A DNA stretch of 64,000 nucleotides from Bacteroidota bacterium (GCA_947450025.1 CANFTW010000001.1:124001-188000), one strand, 5' to 3'; shown: positions 8,433 through 18,489, counted from the stretch's first letter. Notes: generated by a model from the letters alone, not told the origin. Numbers and translations are program-made.

Positions 8433-9864
8433 GTTGTTTTGCGCGTTTAAACAAAAAGTAAACTGGTATACCTAAACCAATGATAAGTAGTCCCATACCA
8501 CAATTAAAAGTTTTATAAACCAATAAATCAATACATATCAAAGAAGTTAAAACAATATATAATGCAGGAACAACTGGGTATCCAAATGCTTTATAAGGTC
8601 TTTCGGCATCAGGCATTTTTTTGCGCAGTACAAATAATCCTGTGATGGTTATAATGTAAAAGATTAACGAAGAAAACGTACAGTAATCTAACAAATCACC
8701 ATAAGAACCACTTAAGCATAGAATAGCAGCCCAAATCCCTTGAAAGGTCATTGCTCGAGCTGGCACATTAAATTTATTGAGTTTAGCAGTGCTTTTAAAA
8801 AACAATCCATCTTTTGCCATGGATTGAAATAAACGAGAACCCGCTAATATTAATCCATTATTACACCCAAAAGTGGAAACCATAATTAAAGCTGCCATTA
8901 AATATTTGGCAATATTACCAAACACCACAAATAGTGCGGCTGTTCCTACTCTGTCTTTTTGAGCGAACATGATGCCTTGTTCAGCAACTGTTTGAGCATT
9001 TACATTCCCTTCCAAAGGCAAAAGGCATAAATAGGCCACATTAGCTAACACATAAATTAGAGTCACAATACATACACCGAAAAACAAACCTAAAGGGATA
9101 TTACGTTTTGGATTTTCTACTTCACCTGCAATAAAGGTAACATTGTTCCAAGCATCACTACTAAATAATGAACCAATCATTGCTAATCCTATAGCAGTAG
9201 CTAAAGACATTCCTGATAATTCATTGAACCCAGAGAACAATCCTCCATTAATATTATTTACTTGTTTAGCTTCCCATGCATGCGACATATTATTAGAAAA
9301 TACATCGCTATGAAATCCATAATAAATCCCTACGATGATTAAGGCAAATAAGGCAATTAATTTAGCGGAAGTAAAAATACGTTGAATGGCTTTTCCGTTT
9401 TCAATACCACGAGTATTAATAAAAGTGAGCAAAGCGATAATAAAAATGGCAAGTAGCTGAGCACTTGTAATTTTAAGTCTTAAAATTTGAAATAACACAT
9501 TTCCTTCCTCGAAAAAAGGGATAAACACTCCCGTAAATTTAGCAAAAGCAACTGCCACTGCTGCAATCACTCCCGTTTGAATGACTAAGAAAACAGTCCA
9601 TCCATAAACAAAGGCTACTAAATCGCCAAAGGCTTTTTTAATGTAAACAAATTGTCCACCTGCTTGAGGCATCATGCCAGCTAGCTCTCCATAACTCAAT
9701 GCCGCAAACAAGGTAATCACTCCTGAAAGAATCCAAACCACTAACAGCCAACCTGCCGAACCAACCACGCGAGCTATATCCGCACTCACAATAAAAATCC
9801 CTGAACCTATCATAGATCCAGCTACTAAAAGCGTGGTGTCAAATAAGTTCAGGGATTTTTTCAT
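8416..9864 (-). CDS. APC-family amino acid permease (LAT-like)
   Basis: 482 residues with about 12 membrane helices. The N-terminal motif LLVAGSMIGSGIFIV is the substrate-binding loop of TM1 in APC transporters, and LSYGELAGMMPQAGGQFVYIKKAFGDLVAFVYGW is the conserved TM2-3 region. Expected to be an inner-membrane amino acid uptake or exchange carrier; the substrate cannot be read from sequence. Second of two adjacent permeases, 19 bp from the next. Confidence 0.9.
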   Translation of the reverse strand: MKKSLNLFDTTLLVAGSMIGSGIFIVSADIARVVGSAGWLLVVWILSGVITLFAALSYGELAGMMPQAGGQFVYIKKAFGDLVAFVYGWTVFLVIQTGVIAAVAVAFAKFTGVFIPFFEEGNVLFQILRLKITSAQLLAIFIIALLTFINTRGIENGKAIQRIFTSAKLIALFALIIVGIYYGFHSDVFSNNMSHAWEAKQVNNINGGLFSGFNELSGMSLATAIGLAMIGSLFSSDAWNNVTFIAGEVENPKRNIPLGLFFGVCIVTLIYVLANVAYLCLLPLEGNVNAQTVAEQGIMFAQKDRVGTAALFVVFGNIAKYLMAALIMVSTFGCNNGLILAGSRLFQSMAKDGLFFKSTAKLNKFNVPARAMTFQGIWAAILCLSGSYGDLLDYCTFSSLIFYIITITGLFVLRKKMPDAERPYKAFGYPVVPALYIVLTSLICIDLLVYKTFNCGMGLLIIGLGIPVYFLFKRAKQHVSEN

Positions 9865-9883
9865 AATGTCCTTAAAGGATTAA

Positions 9884-11350
9884 TTATTCGATTCCTTTTT
9901 TCTCTAAATTACTATGACGTTTACTATATACAAAATAAATTATCAACCCTAAACCTAACCATGCAAAAGAAAATAATTGTGCATTTTTATCTAATTTAAT
10001 CATCAAATACGTATTAATTAAAATTCCACATACAGCAATTACAGGAAGAGCAGGTACTTTAAAATTACGTTGTAAATTAGGCTGTTTCACTCTTAATAAC
10101 CAAACAGCTATACATACCATTGTAAATGCGAACAGAGTTCCGAAACTAGTCATATCTGCTAGAGTACTGATAGGAGTAAATCCAGCAACTAAAGCAATAA
10201 TAACTCCTAAAAACATGGTATTCTTATAAGGAGTTTTATTCACAGGGTGCAATTCTGAAAAGAATTTAGGTATTAAGCCATCTTTTGACATCCCTAAGAA
10301 TATACGAGACTGTCCTAACATCATAACCATTAAAACCGATATTAAACCAACGGTTGCCGCAATAGTCACAATAAAAACAGCCCAAGGCATGCCTGCAATT
10401 TCAAATGCCATCGCAACAGGAGCTTTAATAGCATTTGGGTATTGGCCCATTGGATTAAAATCTTTATAATTCATCATACCTGTTAATACTAATGACACTA
10501 AGATATATAAGGCTGTACAAACCATTAATGATGTAATAATTGCAAACGGCACATCTTTTTTAGGATTAATAGCTTCTCCTGCTTGTGTCGAAACTGCATC
10601 AAATCCGACATAAGCAAAAAATATTGCCGCAGCTCCTGATATAATTCCATTCCATCCGTATACTAAACGGCTTTCTCCATGATCCATAATAGTAGTCTCA
10701 TCCGGAATAAATGGAACCCAATTGGCAGTATTGATACAAAAGGCTCCAACAATAATAACAAATAATACAGCTGCTATTTTAATAATCACAATAACGTTAT
10801 TTGCTTTAGCGGCTTCTTTTGTTCCTTTAACTAATAAAGCGGTCACTAATAATACAATTATCGTTGCTGGTAAATTCATCGAAAATCCTGATCCCGAATA
10901 ACTACCTGGATCTTGAGTTAAATAATCGGGTAAATGCAAATGAAATAAACCTAAAAATTTATTAAAATAACCACTCCAACTCACCGCAACGGTCATCGAT
11001 CCCATCGCATACTCCAGAACTAATCCCCAACCAATAATCCAAGCAAACATTTCTCCAATTGTTCCATAGGCATAGGCATAGGCTGACCCTTCAACAGGTA
11101 TCATACTTGCAAACTCACTATAACATAGTGCTGCAAACACACAAGCAATACCTGCTATGACAAAGGACAAAGCTAATGCTGGTCCGGCATGAAAATAAGC
11201 ACCTGTTCCAGTAAGCACAAATATTCCACCTCCTATAATAGCCCCAATCCCAATTGCGGTTAAACTCCATTTACCTAAAACTCTTTTTAATTCGCTTTTT
11301 TTCATATCTGCTTCAAAAGCAGATACTGGTTTTATTCTCCAAATTGACAT
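9884..11350 (-). CDS. APC-family amino acid permease (CAT-like)
   Basis: 488 residues with about 12 helices. IGIGAIIGGGIFVLTGTGAYFHAGPAL and YSEFASMIPVEGSAYAYAYGTIGEMFAWIIGWGLVLEYAMG match the cationic-amino-acid-transporter type of the APC superfamily; FFAYVGFDAVSTQAGEAINPKKDVPFAI is another family signature. The N-terminal MSIWRIKPVSAFEADMKK is a usual extension in this group. A minus-strand TATATTTG (11399-11392) forms a plausible -7 element upstream. Confidence 0.92.
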   Translation of the reverse strand: MSIWRIKPVSAFEADMKKSELKRVLGKWSLTAIGIGAIIGGGIFVLTGTGAYFHAGPALALSFVIAGIACVFAALCYSEFASMIPVEGSAYAYAYGTIGEMFAWIIGWGLVLEYAMGSMTVAVSWSGYFNKFLGLFHLHLPDYLTQDPGSYSGSGFSMNLPATIIVLLVTALLVKGTKEAAKANNVIVIIKIAAVLFVIIVGAFCINTANWVPFIPDETTIMDHGESRLVYGWNGIISGAAAIFFAYVGFDAVSTQAGEAINPKKDVPFAIITSLMVCTALYILVSLVLTGMMNYKDFNPMGQYPNAIKAPVAMAFEIAGMPWAVFIVTIAATVGLISVLMVMMLGQSRIFLGMSKDGLIPKFFSELHPVNKTPYKNTMFLGVIIALVAGFTPISTLADMTSFGTLFAFTMVCIAVWLLRVKQPNLQRNFKVPALPVIAVCGILINTYLMIKLDKNAQLFSFAWLGLGLIIYFVYSKRHSNLEKKGIE

Positions 11351-11473
11351 ATATGTATGTGTTTTTTAATAATGAAATTGTCTTAACTATCCAAATATAT
11401 ATAATTTTATTTAAAAACATATAATCCATTATCTTTACAGAAATTTAAATACATTATCTTTTATATAATACCC

Positions 11474-12472
11474 ATGTTGGAACCAATAGAGCCTGATCAA
11501 CAGCCTGAAAATGAATTAAAAGAATCTTCATCCTCAGAAGAGGAAATTAAACCAGCGATATTACCGAAACCTATTTTGATGCAGGATAAAAAAAACTGGG
11601 TTCGGAAATCTTTGTTAAGTTTGGGGATCTATGCGTTTTTATTCTATTTCATTTTTGACGGAGATATTTCATACATAGCAGCTGTTTTGGTTGCACTTCT
11701 GATTCATGAATTTGGTCATTTTTTTGCGATGAAAGCATTTAACTATTCAAATGTAAAATTATTTGTGCTTCCCTTATTAGGAGCATATGTTACAGGTAAA
11801 AAATCCATTATCTCACAACGACAAATGAGTATCGTTATTTTAGCCGGGCCTTTACCTGGTATTGTTATTGGTTTTTGTTTATTAATAAGTACTTTATTTT
11901 TTCCTAACGAACGAATTGAAATGTTAGGTAATATTTTTTTCATTTTAAATTTATTTAATCTTTTGCCGTTTGTTCCGCTAGATGGAGGAAGATTGTTAGA
12001 GACGTTATTCATTAGCCATAATCATACTATTCGCGTCATATTTACGGTTATCTCAATTATCGTATTAGCGTTAGTTGCAATATTAACTCATAGCCTGATA
12101 TTTTTAATTATTCCTGTTTCTATGATTTTTGATTTAATCATGGAGGTGAAAAATCAAAAAATTAGAGATTATCTAAAACAAGAAAACATTAATTTTACTT
12201 CTGATTATGATAGTTTACCCAATACCAATTATTGGACTATTAGAGATTGTATTTTATTATCATTTAATAAACGATACGCTGGTATTCAAGCAGGAGTTCA
12301 CCAATACAGTGTTTTAGAAGGTGGATTAATTCAACATGTAATTGCTATTTTAAAAACACCTTTTATCAAAGACATGACAATTCTTGAAAAAATTGGTATT
12401 ATATTTACTTATATTTTATTTTTAGTAATATTACCAATTTTCACATTTATACTAATTAAATTAATTAATTGA
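11474..12472 (+). CDS. Site-2 protease (M50) family membrane metalloprotease
   Basis: 332 residues. A charged N-terminal tail (about 1-45) precedes 6 or so membrane helices. LLIHEFGHFFAMK is the HExxH zinc motif and NLLPFVPLDGGRLLETLF the second M50 motif supplying the Asp ligand. S2P enzymes cut membrane-bound substrates, often anti-sigma factors, but there is no PDZ domain or sigma/anti-sigma pair nearby, so the substrate is unknown. Its TGA overlaps the TTG start of the next gene (TTGA), indicating coupled translation. Confidence 0.88.
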   Translation: MLEPIEPDQQPENELKESSSSEEEIKPAILPKPILMQDKKNWVRKSLLSLGIYAFLFYFIFDGDISYIAAVLVALLIHEFGHFFAMKAFNYSNVKLFVLPLLGAYVTGKKSIISQRQMSIVILAGPLPGIVIGFCLLISTLFFPNERIEMLGNIFFILNLFNLLPFVPLDGGRLLETLFISHNHTIRVIFTVISIIVLALVAILTHSLIFLIIPVSMIFDLIMEVKNQKIRDYLKQENINFTSDYDSLPNTNYWTIRDCILLSFNKRYAGIQAGVHQYSVLEGGLIQHVIAILKTPFIKDMTILEKIGIIFTYILFLVILPIFTFILIKLIN

Positions 12473-13053
12473 AATTTTTATTTTCTATACTTTTATTTTT
12501 TATTGGCTTTGAAACTCAGGCTCAATCCCTAGATTTTTCGATGCTTCGTAAAATCAATCAGCATGAGCATCCTAATTGGGATAAAACCATGCGAATAACC
12601 TCTACCTCCATTTATCCTTTGATGGTTGCTGCACCAACCTCCTTATTATTAACTGGCTATGTCAATAATGATAAGATTATGATGCGTAACGGCGTAAAAA
12701 CCGGTGTTGCTTTAGGGTTTAATATTTTATTGACATCAGGTTTAAAATATACCATTAATCGTCCACGTCCATTTGTGCAATATCCCAATGAAATTGTCAA
12801 GCGAACAGATGCTGGAAAATATTCATTCCCTTCAGGACATACCTCTTCTGCCTTTGCTATGGCAACAGCCTTAACTCTCTCTTCTAAAAAATGGTATGTA
12901 GCGGTTCCTTCATATGCATATGCCTTAGCAGTAGGTTATTCTCGTATGAGATTAGGCGTGCATTTTCCGAGTGATGTATTGGGCGGAATGATTGTTGGTA
13001 TAGGTTCATCCTTACTGATTTTTCAACTCGATAAGTGGCTTCAAAAACAATAA
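12469..13053 (+). CDS. Exported PAP2-family phosphatase
   Basis: 194 residues, TTG start chosen because it gives a clean signal peptide (MKFLFSILLFFIGFETQAQS) and overlaps the upstream stop codon. The three PAP2 motifs are present: KYTINRPRP, PSGHTSSAF, and SRMRLGVHFPSDVLGG. The family dephosphorylates lipid phosphates such as undecaprenyl pyrophosphate or phosphatidylglycerol phosphate. Coupled to the M50 protease. Confidence 0.9.
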   Translation: MKFLFSILLFFIGFETQAQSLDFSMLRKINQHEHPNWDKTMRITSTSIYPLMVAAPTSLLLTGYVNNDKIMMRNGVKTGVALGFNILLTSGLKYTINRPRPFVQYPNEIVKRTDAGKYSFPSGHTSSAFAMATALTLSSKKWYVAVPSYAYALAVGYSRMRLGVHFPSDVLGGMIVGIGSSLLIFQLDKWLQKQ

Positions 13054-13162
13054 TTCTATGAGCTAAATCATGTTTTTTTGTTGTTAATTTATGTTTATTT
13101 CAGATGCTTTCCTTTTTAAAATTGTATTTTTACATTTAGTAATCACTATTTGACTTGAATCC

Positions 13163-13801
13163 ATGAAGAATCTATTTATCATAAGCCTACTTTTAATTTC
13201 CGTAAATTTATTCTCACAAACTAATTCCTCTCATACAGTTACACCTGAAAAATATCTTCAAATATCAGGTGTGGTGTTAGATGATAGTTTGCAACCATTA
13301 CCTTTTGTATCAATCATGCTAAAAGGCACTCGTTCAGGAACAGTGAGTGATTTTTATGGCTTTTTTACCATTGTTGCCAGACCAGGAGATGAAATGCAAT
13401 TTTTTTCTATTAATCATAAAAGTAAAGCCTACAATTTATCAGATACCTTAACAGGTAAACACTACTCTATTATTCAAATTTTAACAAAAGATACCATTCA
13501 ATTAGAAACAGTAAATGTTTTTCCTTGGCCAAGTAAAGAACAATTTAAACGCGCTATCTTAAATTTAGATTTAAGTGACACAGACATTGAACGAGCTTAT
13601 AAAAACATGGACAATGAAGACGTAAGAGCCTCTATAAAAGGTGGCAACATGGATGCCGCTTCAAATTATCGTGTTCGAATGCAACAACAGTATACGAGAC
13701 TATATCAAGCAGGACAATATCCTAGCGTAAGTTTATTAAACCCTGTTGCTTGGGCTCAATTTATTGATGCTTGGCGCAAAGGAAAACTAAAGATTAAGTA
13801 A
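13163..13801 (+). CDS. Exported protein with carboxypeptidase-regulatory-like domain
   Basis: 212 residues with signal peptide (MKNLFIISLLLISVNLFSQ). LQISGVVLDDSLQPLPFVSIMLKGTRSGTVSDFYGFFTIVARPGDEMQF is a CarboxypepD_reg-like beta-sandwich of the kind found at the N-terminus of SusC/TonB receptors. Here it stands alone with a helical C-terminal region ending in PVAWAQFIDAWRKGKLKIK. Such stand-alone proteins are common in Bacteroidota and of unknown function. Confidence 0.82.
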   Translation: MKNLFIISLLLISVNLFSQTNSSHTVTPEKYLQISGVVLDDSLQPLPFVSIMLKGTRSGTVSDFYGFFTIVARPGDEMQFFSINHKSKAYNLSDTLTGKHYSIIQILTKDTIQLETVNVFPWPSKEQFKRAILNLDLSDTDIERAYKNMDNEDVRASIKGGNMDAASNYRVRMQQQYTRLYQAGQYPSVSLLNPVAWAQFIDAWRKGKLKIK

Positions 13802-13825
13802 AAAGCTTAAATTCTTGACAAATAC

Positions 13826-14125
13826 TTAATCTATACTTATAGGTAAATAGAATTTTGCACTTTTGAGTTTATACTGCCTAAATAATTTTTTATTAGATTT
13901 TAATCCAGAACTTGTAAAGACTCCACTTAGTAAAGATTTAATCCATAAATTAATAACTAATTTTTCTTGATTTCTTATAAAGAAAATTCTTGAGTGTTTA
14001 TTATTATTTACATGGAAAACGATATCATTAGCTGAAAAATTAATGACATCGTTGATGAGTTTCTTGTCATTTTCTCCAAAGCCACTTTGCCTATTTATAT
14101 TAAGTTGTTTATAAAAAAACTTCAT
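13826..14125 (-). CDS. Hypothetical protein, 99 aa
   Basis: Not recognised. The frame is open for 99 codons in the gap between two plus-strand genes. It is preceded by AGGAGAA directly before the ATG, which would be a strong Shine-Dalgarno match but is unusual for this phylum. The protein is basic and Lys/Asn-rich with no membrane helix or signal peptide. It might be an orphan gene or a decayed fragment. Confidence 0.4.
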   Translation of the reverse strand: MKFFYKQLNINRQSGFGENDKKLINDVINFSANDIVFHVNNNKHSRIFFIRNQEKLVINLWIKSLLSGVFTSSGLKSNKKLFRQYKLKSAKFYLPISID

Positions 14126-14205
14126 TTCTCCTATAGAGGCCTCAATTTAGACCAAAATTCCATTTCTTTTTACAATATTTGTAGTTTAAGTTCGTTATTT
14201 AACTT

Positions 14206-16701
14206 GTGGTGCAAAAACACTTTTATACTTTATTATTATTATTACTAAGTCTTATCTGTTTTGGTCAAACTGCAATCATTTCAGGGACCCTAAAAGATGA
14301 GGAAGGTGTGACTATACCCGATGTTCAAATTGCCATCTTAGAAGATGGGTCTTTTAATACAACAACTGATTTAAATGGAAAATTTTCAATAGTAGTTCCA
14401 GCTAATAAAGATATAACCTTATCAATATATAATATCAGTTATAAGCAGATTAATCAAAAATTTAATTTAAAGGCTGGCGAAAAAGTAACATATAGTCCGC
14501 GCTTAATTTCAAAAAACAATATTGCTGAAGTCAATATTGTCTCCGAGAATCGTGCTGTAGAAATTACTCGTATTGACCCTAAAAACATTTTTTATATACC
14601 TAGCCCTAGCGGCAACATTGAGGATATTATAAAAACACAAATTGGTGTAAGCAGTAATAATGAATTGAGCAGTGGCTACTCGGTTCGTGGAGGAAATTTT
14701 GATGAAAATTTAGTATATGTTAACGACATTGAAGTATATCGTCCTTTTTTGGCGCGCAGTGGTCAGCAAGAGGGATTAAGCTTTGCTAACCCTGACATGG
14801 TAAGTAATATCAATTTTTCGGCAGGGGGCTTTGAAGCAAAATATGGCGATAAGATGTCTTCTGTATTAGATATTACTTATAAAAAGCCTTTAAAATTTGG
14901 AGGGACCGTTAGCGGAAGTTTATTAGGTGGAAGTATGCATTTACAAGGCGTTTCTAAAAACAGAGTAGTTGCATGGAGCTTAGGATCAAGATATAAATCA
15001 AATGCTTATTTATTAAAAAGCATGGATACAAAAGGTGAATACCGCCCAAGGTTTTATGATGTACAATCTTTTATCACATTTACTTTAAATGAAAAATGGA
15101 GTATTGAATTTTTAGGAAACATCGCCAATAATCAATACTTAGTAATCCCTGCAAACCGAGAAACCACTTTTGGCACAGTAAACAATGCTGTAAAACTTAG
15201 TATTTATTTTGATGGACAAGAGCTCATGCAATACACAACTATGATGGGAGGTCTATCAACAACGTTTAGACCAAATTCAAAAACAAAATTAAAGCTTATT
15301 ACCTCTGCTTATAACGCTAACGAAGAAGAAAAATATACTGTTCAAGGTCAATATTATATTGATCAATTAGAGGCTGATTTTGGGAAAGATAATTTTGGGC
15401 AAGTGGCCTTTAACCGAGGCATAGGAACCTTTTTAAATAATGGGCGTAATCGAATTGATGCATCAGTTTATAACATTGAACACAAGGGAACACGTATCAT
15501 CAGCAGCCATAGCGAGTTATTATGGGGAGGAAGATTTCAACATGAGAGTATTAAAGATAAATTAAGCGAATGGAGAACGATTGATTCTGCTGGTTATGTG
15601 GCTCCATACAATCCAAACGAAATTAATTTAATTGATGTGGTTAAATCAAAGATTAATTTAGAAACTAACCGCGTGCAAGGATACGTGCAATATGTTTACA
15701 GTAAATTATTAGCAGATTCTTCGACATTAACTTTAACAGGAGGTGTAAGAGCAAACTATTGGGACTATAATAAGCAAACCGTTTTCTCTCCTCGCATAAC
15801 CTTATCGTTTAAACCTAATTGGAAAAAAGATTTTGTATTTAAAGCATCTTGGGGGTACTATTACCAACCACCATTTTATAGAGAAATGAGAGGTTTTGAT
15901 GGTAAATTAAATCCTAACATTAAAGCCCAACAATCCATCCACTATTTATTGTCAGGTGATTACAATTTCAATTTATGGCATAGACCATTTAAAGTCATTT
16001 TAGCTGGATATTATAAAGAGATGAAAGATTTAATTCCTTATGAAATTGACAACACTCGTATTCGTTACTTTGCAAAAAACAATTCTATTGGATATACCAC
16101 TGGGGCTGACATGAGGATCAATGGGGAATTTATTAAAGGAATTGAATCTTGGGCGACACTTGGTTTTTTAAAAACCATGGAAAATATTAGTGGAGATCGA
16201 AAAGTAACTTATTATAATAGCGATGGCGATACCATTGTGAATGGATACACCTTCAATAATAAAGCTGTTGATAGTACGGTGATTAATCCTGGCTATATTC
16301 CAAGACCAACAGATCAGCGTATAACTTTTGGCATGTTTTTTCAAGATTACATCCCTAAATTACCAGCTTGCAAAATGTATTTAAACATGCAATTTGGAAC
16401 GGGGTTACCTTTTGGTCCTCCAGGTCATGAACGATGGAAACAAGTGTTTAGAATGCCACCTTATCGAAGAGTCGATATTGGTTTTGCATACCAAATAATT
16501 AAAGAAGATCATCACCTACCAAAACAAAACCCATTCCATCATTTAAAAGGAATGTTTATTAGCATTGAAGTTTTCAACCTATTACAAATTAACAACACGG
16601 TCTCTTATACTTGGATTACAGATGTTACCAATCGCCAGTACGCCGTGCCAAATTATTTAACTAAACGTACACTTAATTTAAAATTACAAGTGAAGTTTTA
16701 A
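14206..16701 (+). CDS. TonB-dependent receptor with N-terminal regulatory domain
   Basis: 831 residues, GTG start giving a signal peptide ending in LICFGQ. Order: carboxypeptidase-regulatory-like domain (about 20-105, TAIISGTLKDEEGVTIPDVQ), plug (about 120-225; IEDIIKTQIGVSSNNELSSGYSVRGG, then AGGFEAKYGDKMSSVLDI), and a beta barrel ending in aromatic LNLKLQVKF. It lacks a SusD partner next door, so it is a stand-alone outer-membrane importer rather than a glycan PUL receptor. Cargo unknown. The plug and barrel look complete. Confidence 0.92.
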   Translation: MVQKHFYTLLLLLLSLICFGQTAIISGTLKDEEGVTIPDVQIAILEDGSFNTTTDLNGKFSIVVPANKDITLSIYNISYKQINQKFNLKAGEKVTYSPRLISKNNIAEVNIVSENRAVEITRIDPKNIFYIPSPSGNIEDIIKTQIGVSSNNELSSGYSVRGGNFDENLVYVNDIEVYRPFLARSGQQEGLSFANPDMVSNINFSAGGFEAKYGDKMSSVLDITYKKPLKFGGTVSGSLLGGSMHLQGVSKNRVVAWSLGSRYKSNAYLLKSMDTKGEYRPRFYDVQSFITFTLNEKWSIEFLGNIANNQYLVIPANRETTFGTVNNAVKLSIYFDGQELMQYTTMMGGLSTTFRPNSKTKLKLITSAYNANEEEKYTVQGQYYIDQLEADFGKDNFGQVAFNRGIGTFLNNGRNRIDASVYNIEHKGTRIISSHSELLWGGRFQHESIKDKLSEWRTIDSAGYVAPYNPNEINLIDVVKSKINLETNRVQGYVQYVYSKLLADSSTLTLTGGVRANYWDYNKQTVFSPRITLSFKPNWKKDFVFKASWGYYYQPPFYREMRGFDGKLNPNIKAQQSIHYLLSGDYNFNLWHRPFKVILAGYYKEMKDLIPYEIDNTRIRYFAKNNSIGYTTGADMRINGEFIKGIESWATLGFLKTMENISGDRKVTYYNSDGDTIVNGYTFNNKAVDSTVINPGYIPRPTDQRITFGMFFQDYIPKLPACKMYLNMQFGTGLPFGPPGHERWKQVFRMPPYRRVDIGFAYQIIKEDHHLPKQNPFHHLKGMFISIEVFNLLQINNTVSYTWITDVTNRQYAVPNYLTKRTLNLKLQVKF

Positions 16702-16707
16702 AATAAA

Positions 16708-17724
16708 TTACAATTTCTTTAATATCTCTACTACTCTAGTTAACATTTCATCTGTAAAATCTAAATGGGTAACAAAACGTATGGTTTGCTTTCCAAAAGC
16801 TGCAAGTTTAATATGATAAGGCTTTAATGCTTCTTCAAAACTTACAGCAGTATACTTATCTGTCAAATTAAAAATCACAATATTAGTATCCACTGGCATC
16901 ACACTTTCTACATAGGACAAGGTACTTAACACATTACCTAGTTCTTTAGCCCTGACATGATCGTCTTTTAAACGAGTGATATGGTTGTCTAAGGCATAAA
17001 TTCCTGCGGCTGCTAAAAAACCTGCTTGACGCATCCCTCCACCAAATACTTTACGCACACGACGCGCTTTTTTAATAAATGCTTTGGTGCCAATTAATAA
17101 TGAACCCACAGGCGCTCCCAATCCTTTACTTAGGCAAATTGAAATAGAATCAAATTCTCTACCGATATCCTGAGTGGTATAATTATTCTCAACAATGGCA
17201 TTAAAAATACGAGCACCATCTAAATGCAAAGGCAAATGATGTTTATCGCATACGGCTTTAATTTGTTGAATGGTTTCTAAATCATAGAAGCTCCCTCCTG
17301 CTCTATTCACGGTATTTTCTAAACACACCAAAGCAGTGTGTGTTAACCAATCATAATCGGCATTGATATTATCTTCAATATGTTTGGCAGTAATTCTTCC
17401 TCTATTTCCTGGCAACAATTTTGCCTGCACACCCGAGTTAGATGAAATACCTCCACCTTCATAATTATAAATATGAGAGTTGACATCGCATAACAATTCA
17501 TCGCCTGGAACGGTGTGACACTTAATAGCAATTTGATTAGTCATAGTGCCGCTAGGACAAAACAAAGCCGCTTCTTTACCAAATAATTGAGCCACTTTTT
17601 CTTCTAAAGCTAATACAGTTGGGTCTTCATTAAACACATCATCACCAACTAGAGCAACCATCATAACATCTAACATAGCCTTAGTAGGTTTAGTTACTGT
17701 ATCGCTTCTTAAATCAATAATCAT
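16708..17724 (-). CDS. ltaE: Low-specificity L-threonine aldolase
   Basis: 338 residues, normal for the family. PLP enzyme cleaving threonine/allo-threonine to glycine and acetaldehyde. Seen: MIIDLRSDTVTKPTKAM at the N-terminus, EAALFCPSGTMTNQIAI, LHLDGARIFNA (PLP-binding Asp) and ISICLSKGLGAPVGSLLIG with the Schiff-base Lys. Its 3' end converges on the TonB receptor with 6 bp between stops and no obvious terminator; its 5' end is divergent from the photoprotection island. Confidence 0.93.
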   Translation of the reverse strand: MIIDLRSDTVTKPTKAMLDVMMVALVGDDVFNEDPTVLALEEKVAQLFGKEAALFCPSGTMTNQIAIKCHTVPGDELLCDVNSHIYNYEGGGISSNSGVQAKLLPGNRGRITAKHIEDNINADYDWLTHTALVCLENTVNRAGGSFYDLETIQQIKAVCDKHHLPLHLDGARIFNAIVENNYTTQDIGREFDSISICLSKGLGAPVGSLLIGTKAFIKKARRVRKVFGGGMRQAGFLAAAGIYALDNHITRLKDDHVRAKELGNVLSTLSYVESVMPVDTNIVIFNLTDKYTAVSFEEALKPYHIKLAAFGKQTIRFVTHLDFTDEMLTRVVEILKKL

Positions 17725-17805
17725 AAATTTTATTATTTTATCTGTAAACTTAGCAGAATATTTTTAATATATAAACAATTTAGACTTTGCTTTGTTTCTA
17801 TATTA

Positions 17806-18486
17806 ATGAAAACAACACTTATCATTGGCGCATCATCTGGAATTGGGAAAACACTAGCGAACAATTTAATCCAAAAAGGAGAATCTGTTATTTCAATTTC
17901 TAGACAATTACCAGATGCAACATTTAGTCAATATCATCAACATGATATTTTATCTGAAGGCGAATTACCAAAATTAGAAGGTGCTATTGATGGGTTAGTA
18001 TATTGCCCTGGCTCTATCACTTTAAAACCCTTTAGAACTTTAAAACCACAAGATTTTGAAGCTGACTTTGAATTAAATGTGTTAGGGGCAATTAAGTGTA
18101 TACAATCTTATCACCAAAATTTACAATTATCAAAAAACGCCTCTATCATTTTATTTAGCACAGTAGCAGTTCAAACAGGAATGCCGTTTCACTCGTCAGT
18201 AGCGATTAGTAAAGGAGCTATAGAAGGCTTAACTAAGGCATTAGCAGCGGAATTTTCTCCAAAAATCAGAGTGAACTGTATCGCCCCATCGTTAACCAAC
18301 ACCTTAATGGCCGAAAAATTTATTAATACACCAGAGAAATTAGAAGCCAGTAATAATCGTCATCCTTTAAAACGTATTGGCCAAGCAGACGATATTGCTC
18401 ATACTGCCGAATTTTTATTATCAACCTCATGGGTTACAGGTCAGGTATTTCATGTAGACGGAGGAATGTCAACCTTAAAAGTTTAA
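17806..18486 (+). CDS. Short-chain dehydrogenase/reductase lacking the catalytic Tyr
   Basis: 226 residues. TLIIGASSGIGKTLAN is the NAD(P)-binding TGxxxGxG motif, and WVTGQVFHVDGGMSTL closes the fold as in FabG-type SDRs. Ser118 (LFSTVAV) and Lys136 (AISKGAIEGL) are in place. The position four before the Lys, normally Tyr of YxxxK, is Val132, so ordinary SDR proton transfer should be impaired. First gene of the photolyase island, 3 bp from the flavin-reductase-like gene. I believe related SDRs occur near photolyases in other Bacteroidota, which would suggest the substitution is a lineage trait. Confidence 0.88.
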   Translation: MKTTLIIGASSGIGKTLANNLIQKGESVISISRQLPDATFSQYHQHDILSEGELPKLEGAIDGLVYCPGSITLKPFRTLKPQDFEADFELNVLGAIKCIQSYHQNLQLSKNASIILFSTVAVQTGMPFHSSVAISKGAIEGLTKALAAEFSPKIRVNCIAPSLTNTLMAEKFINTPEKLEASNNRHPLKRIGQADDIAHTAEFLLSTSWVTGQVFHVDGGMSTLKV

Positions 18487-18489
18487 TTC

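Noticed and set aside
8416-11350. Recent tandem duplication of the two amino-acid permeases
   Set aside because: The proteins belong to different APC branches (LAT-like and CAT-like) and share only family motifs, so they are not recent copies.
11474-13053. M50 protease plus PAP2 as a sigma-factor release pathway
   Set aside because: No anti-sigma, sigma factor or PDZ domain is present near them; the pairing is only translational coupling.
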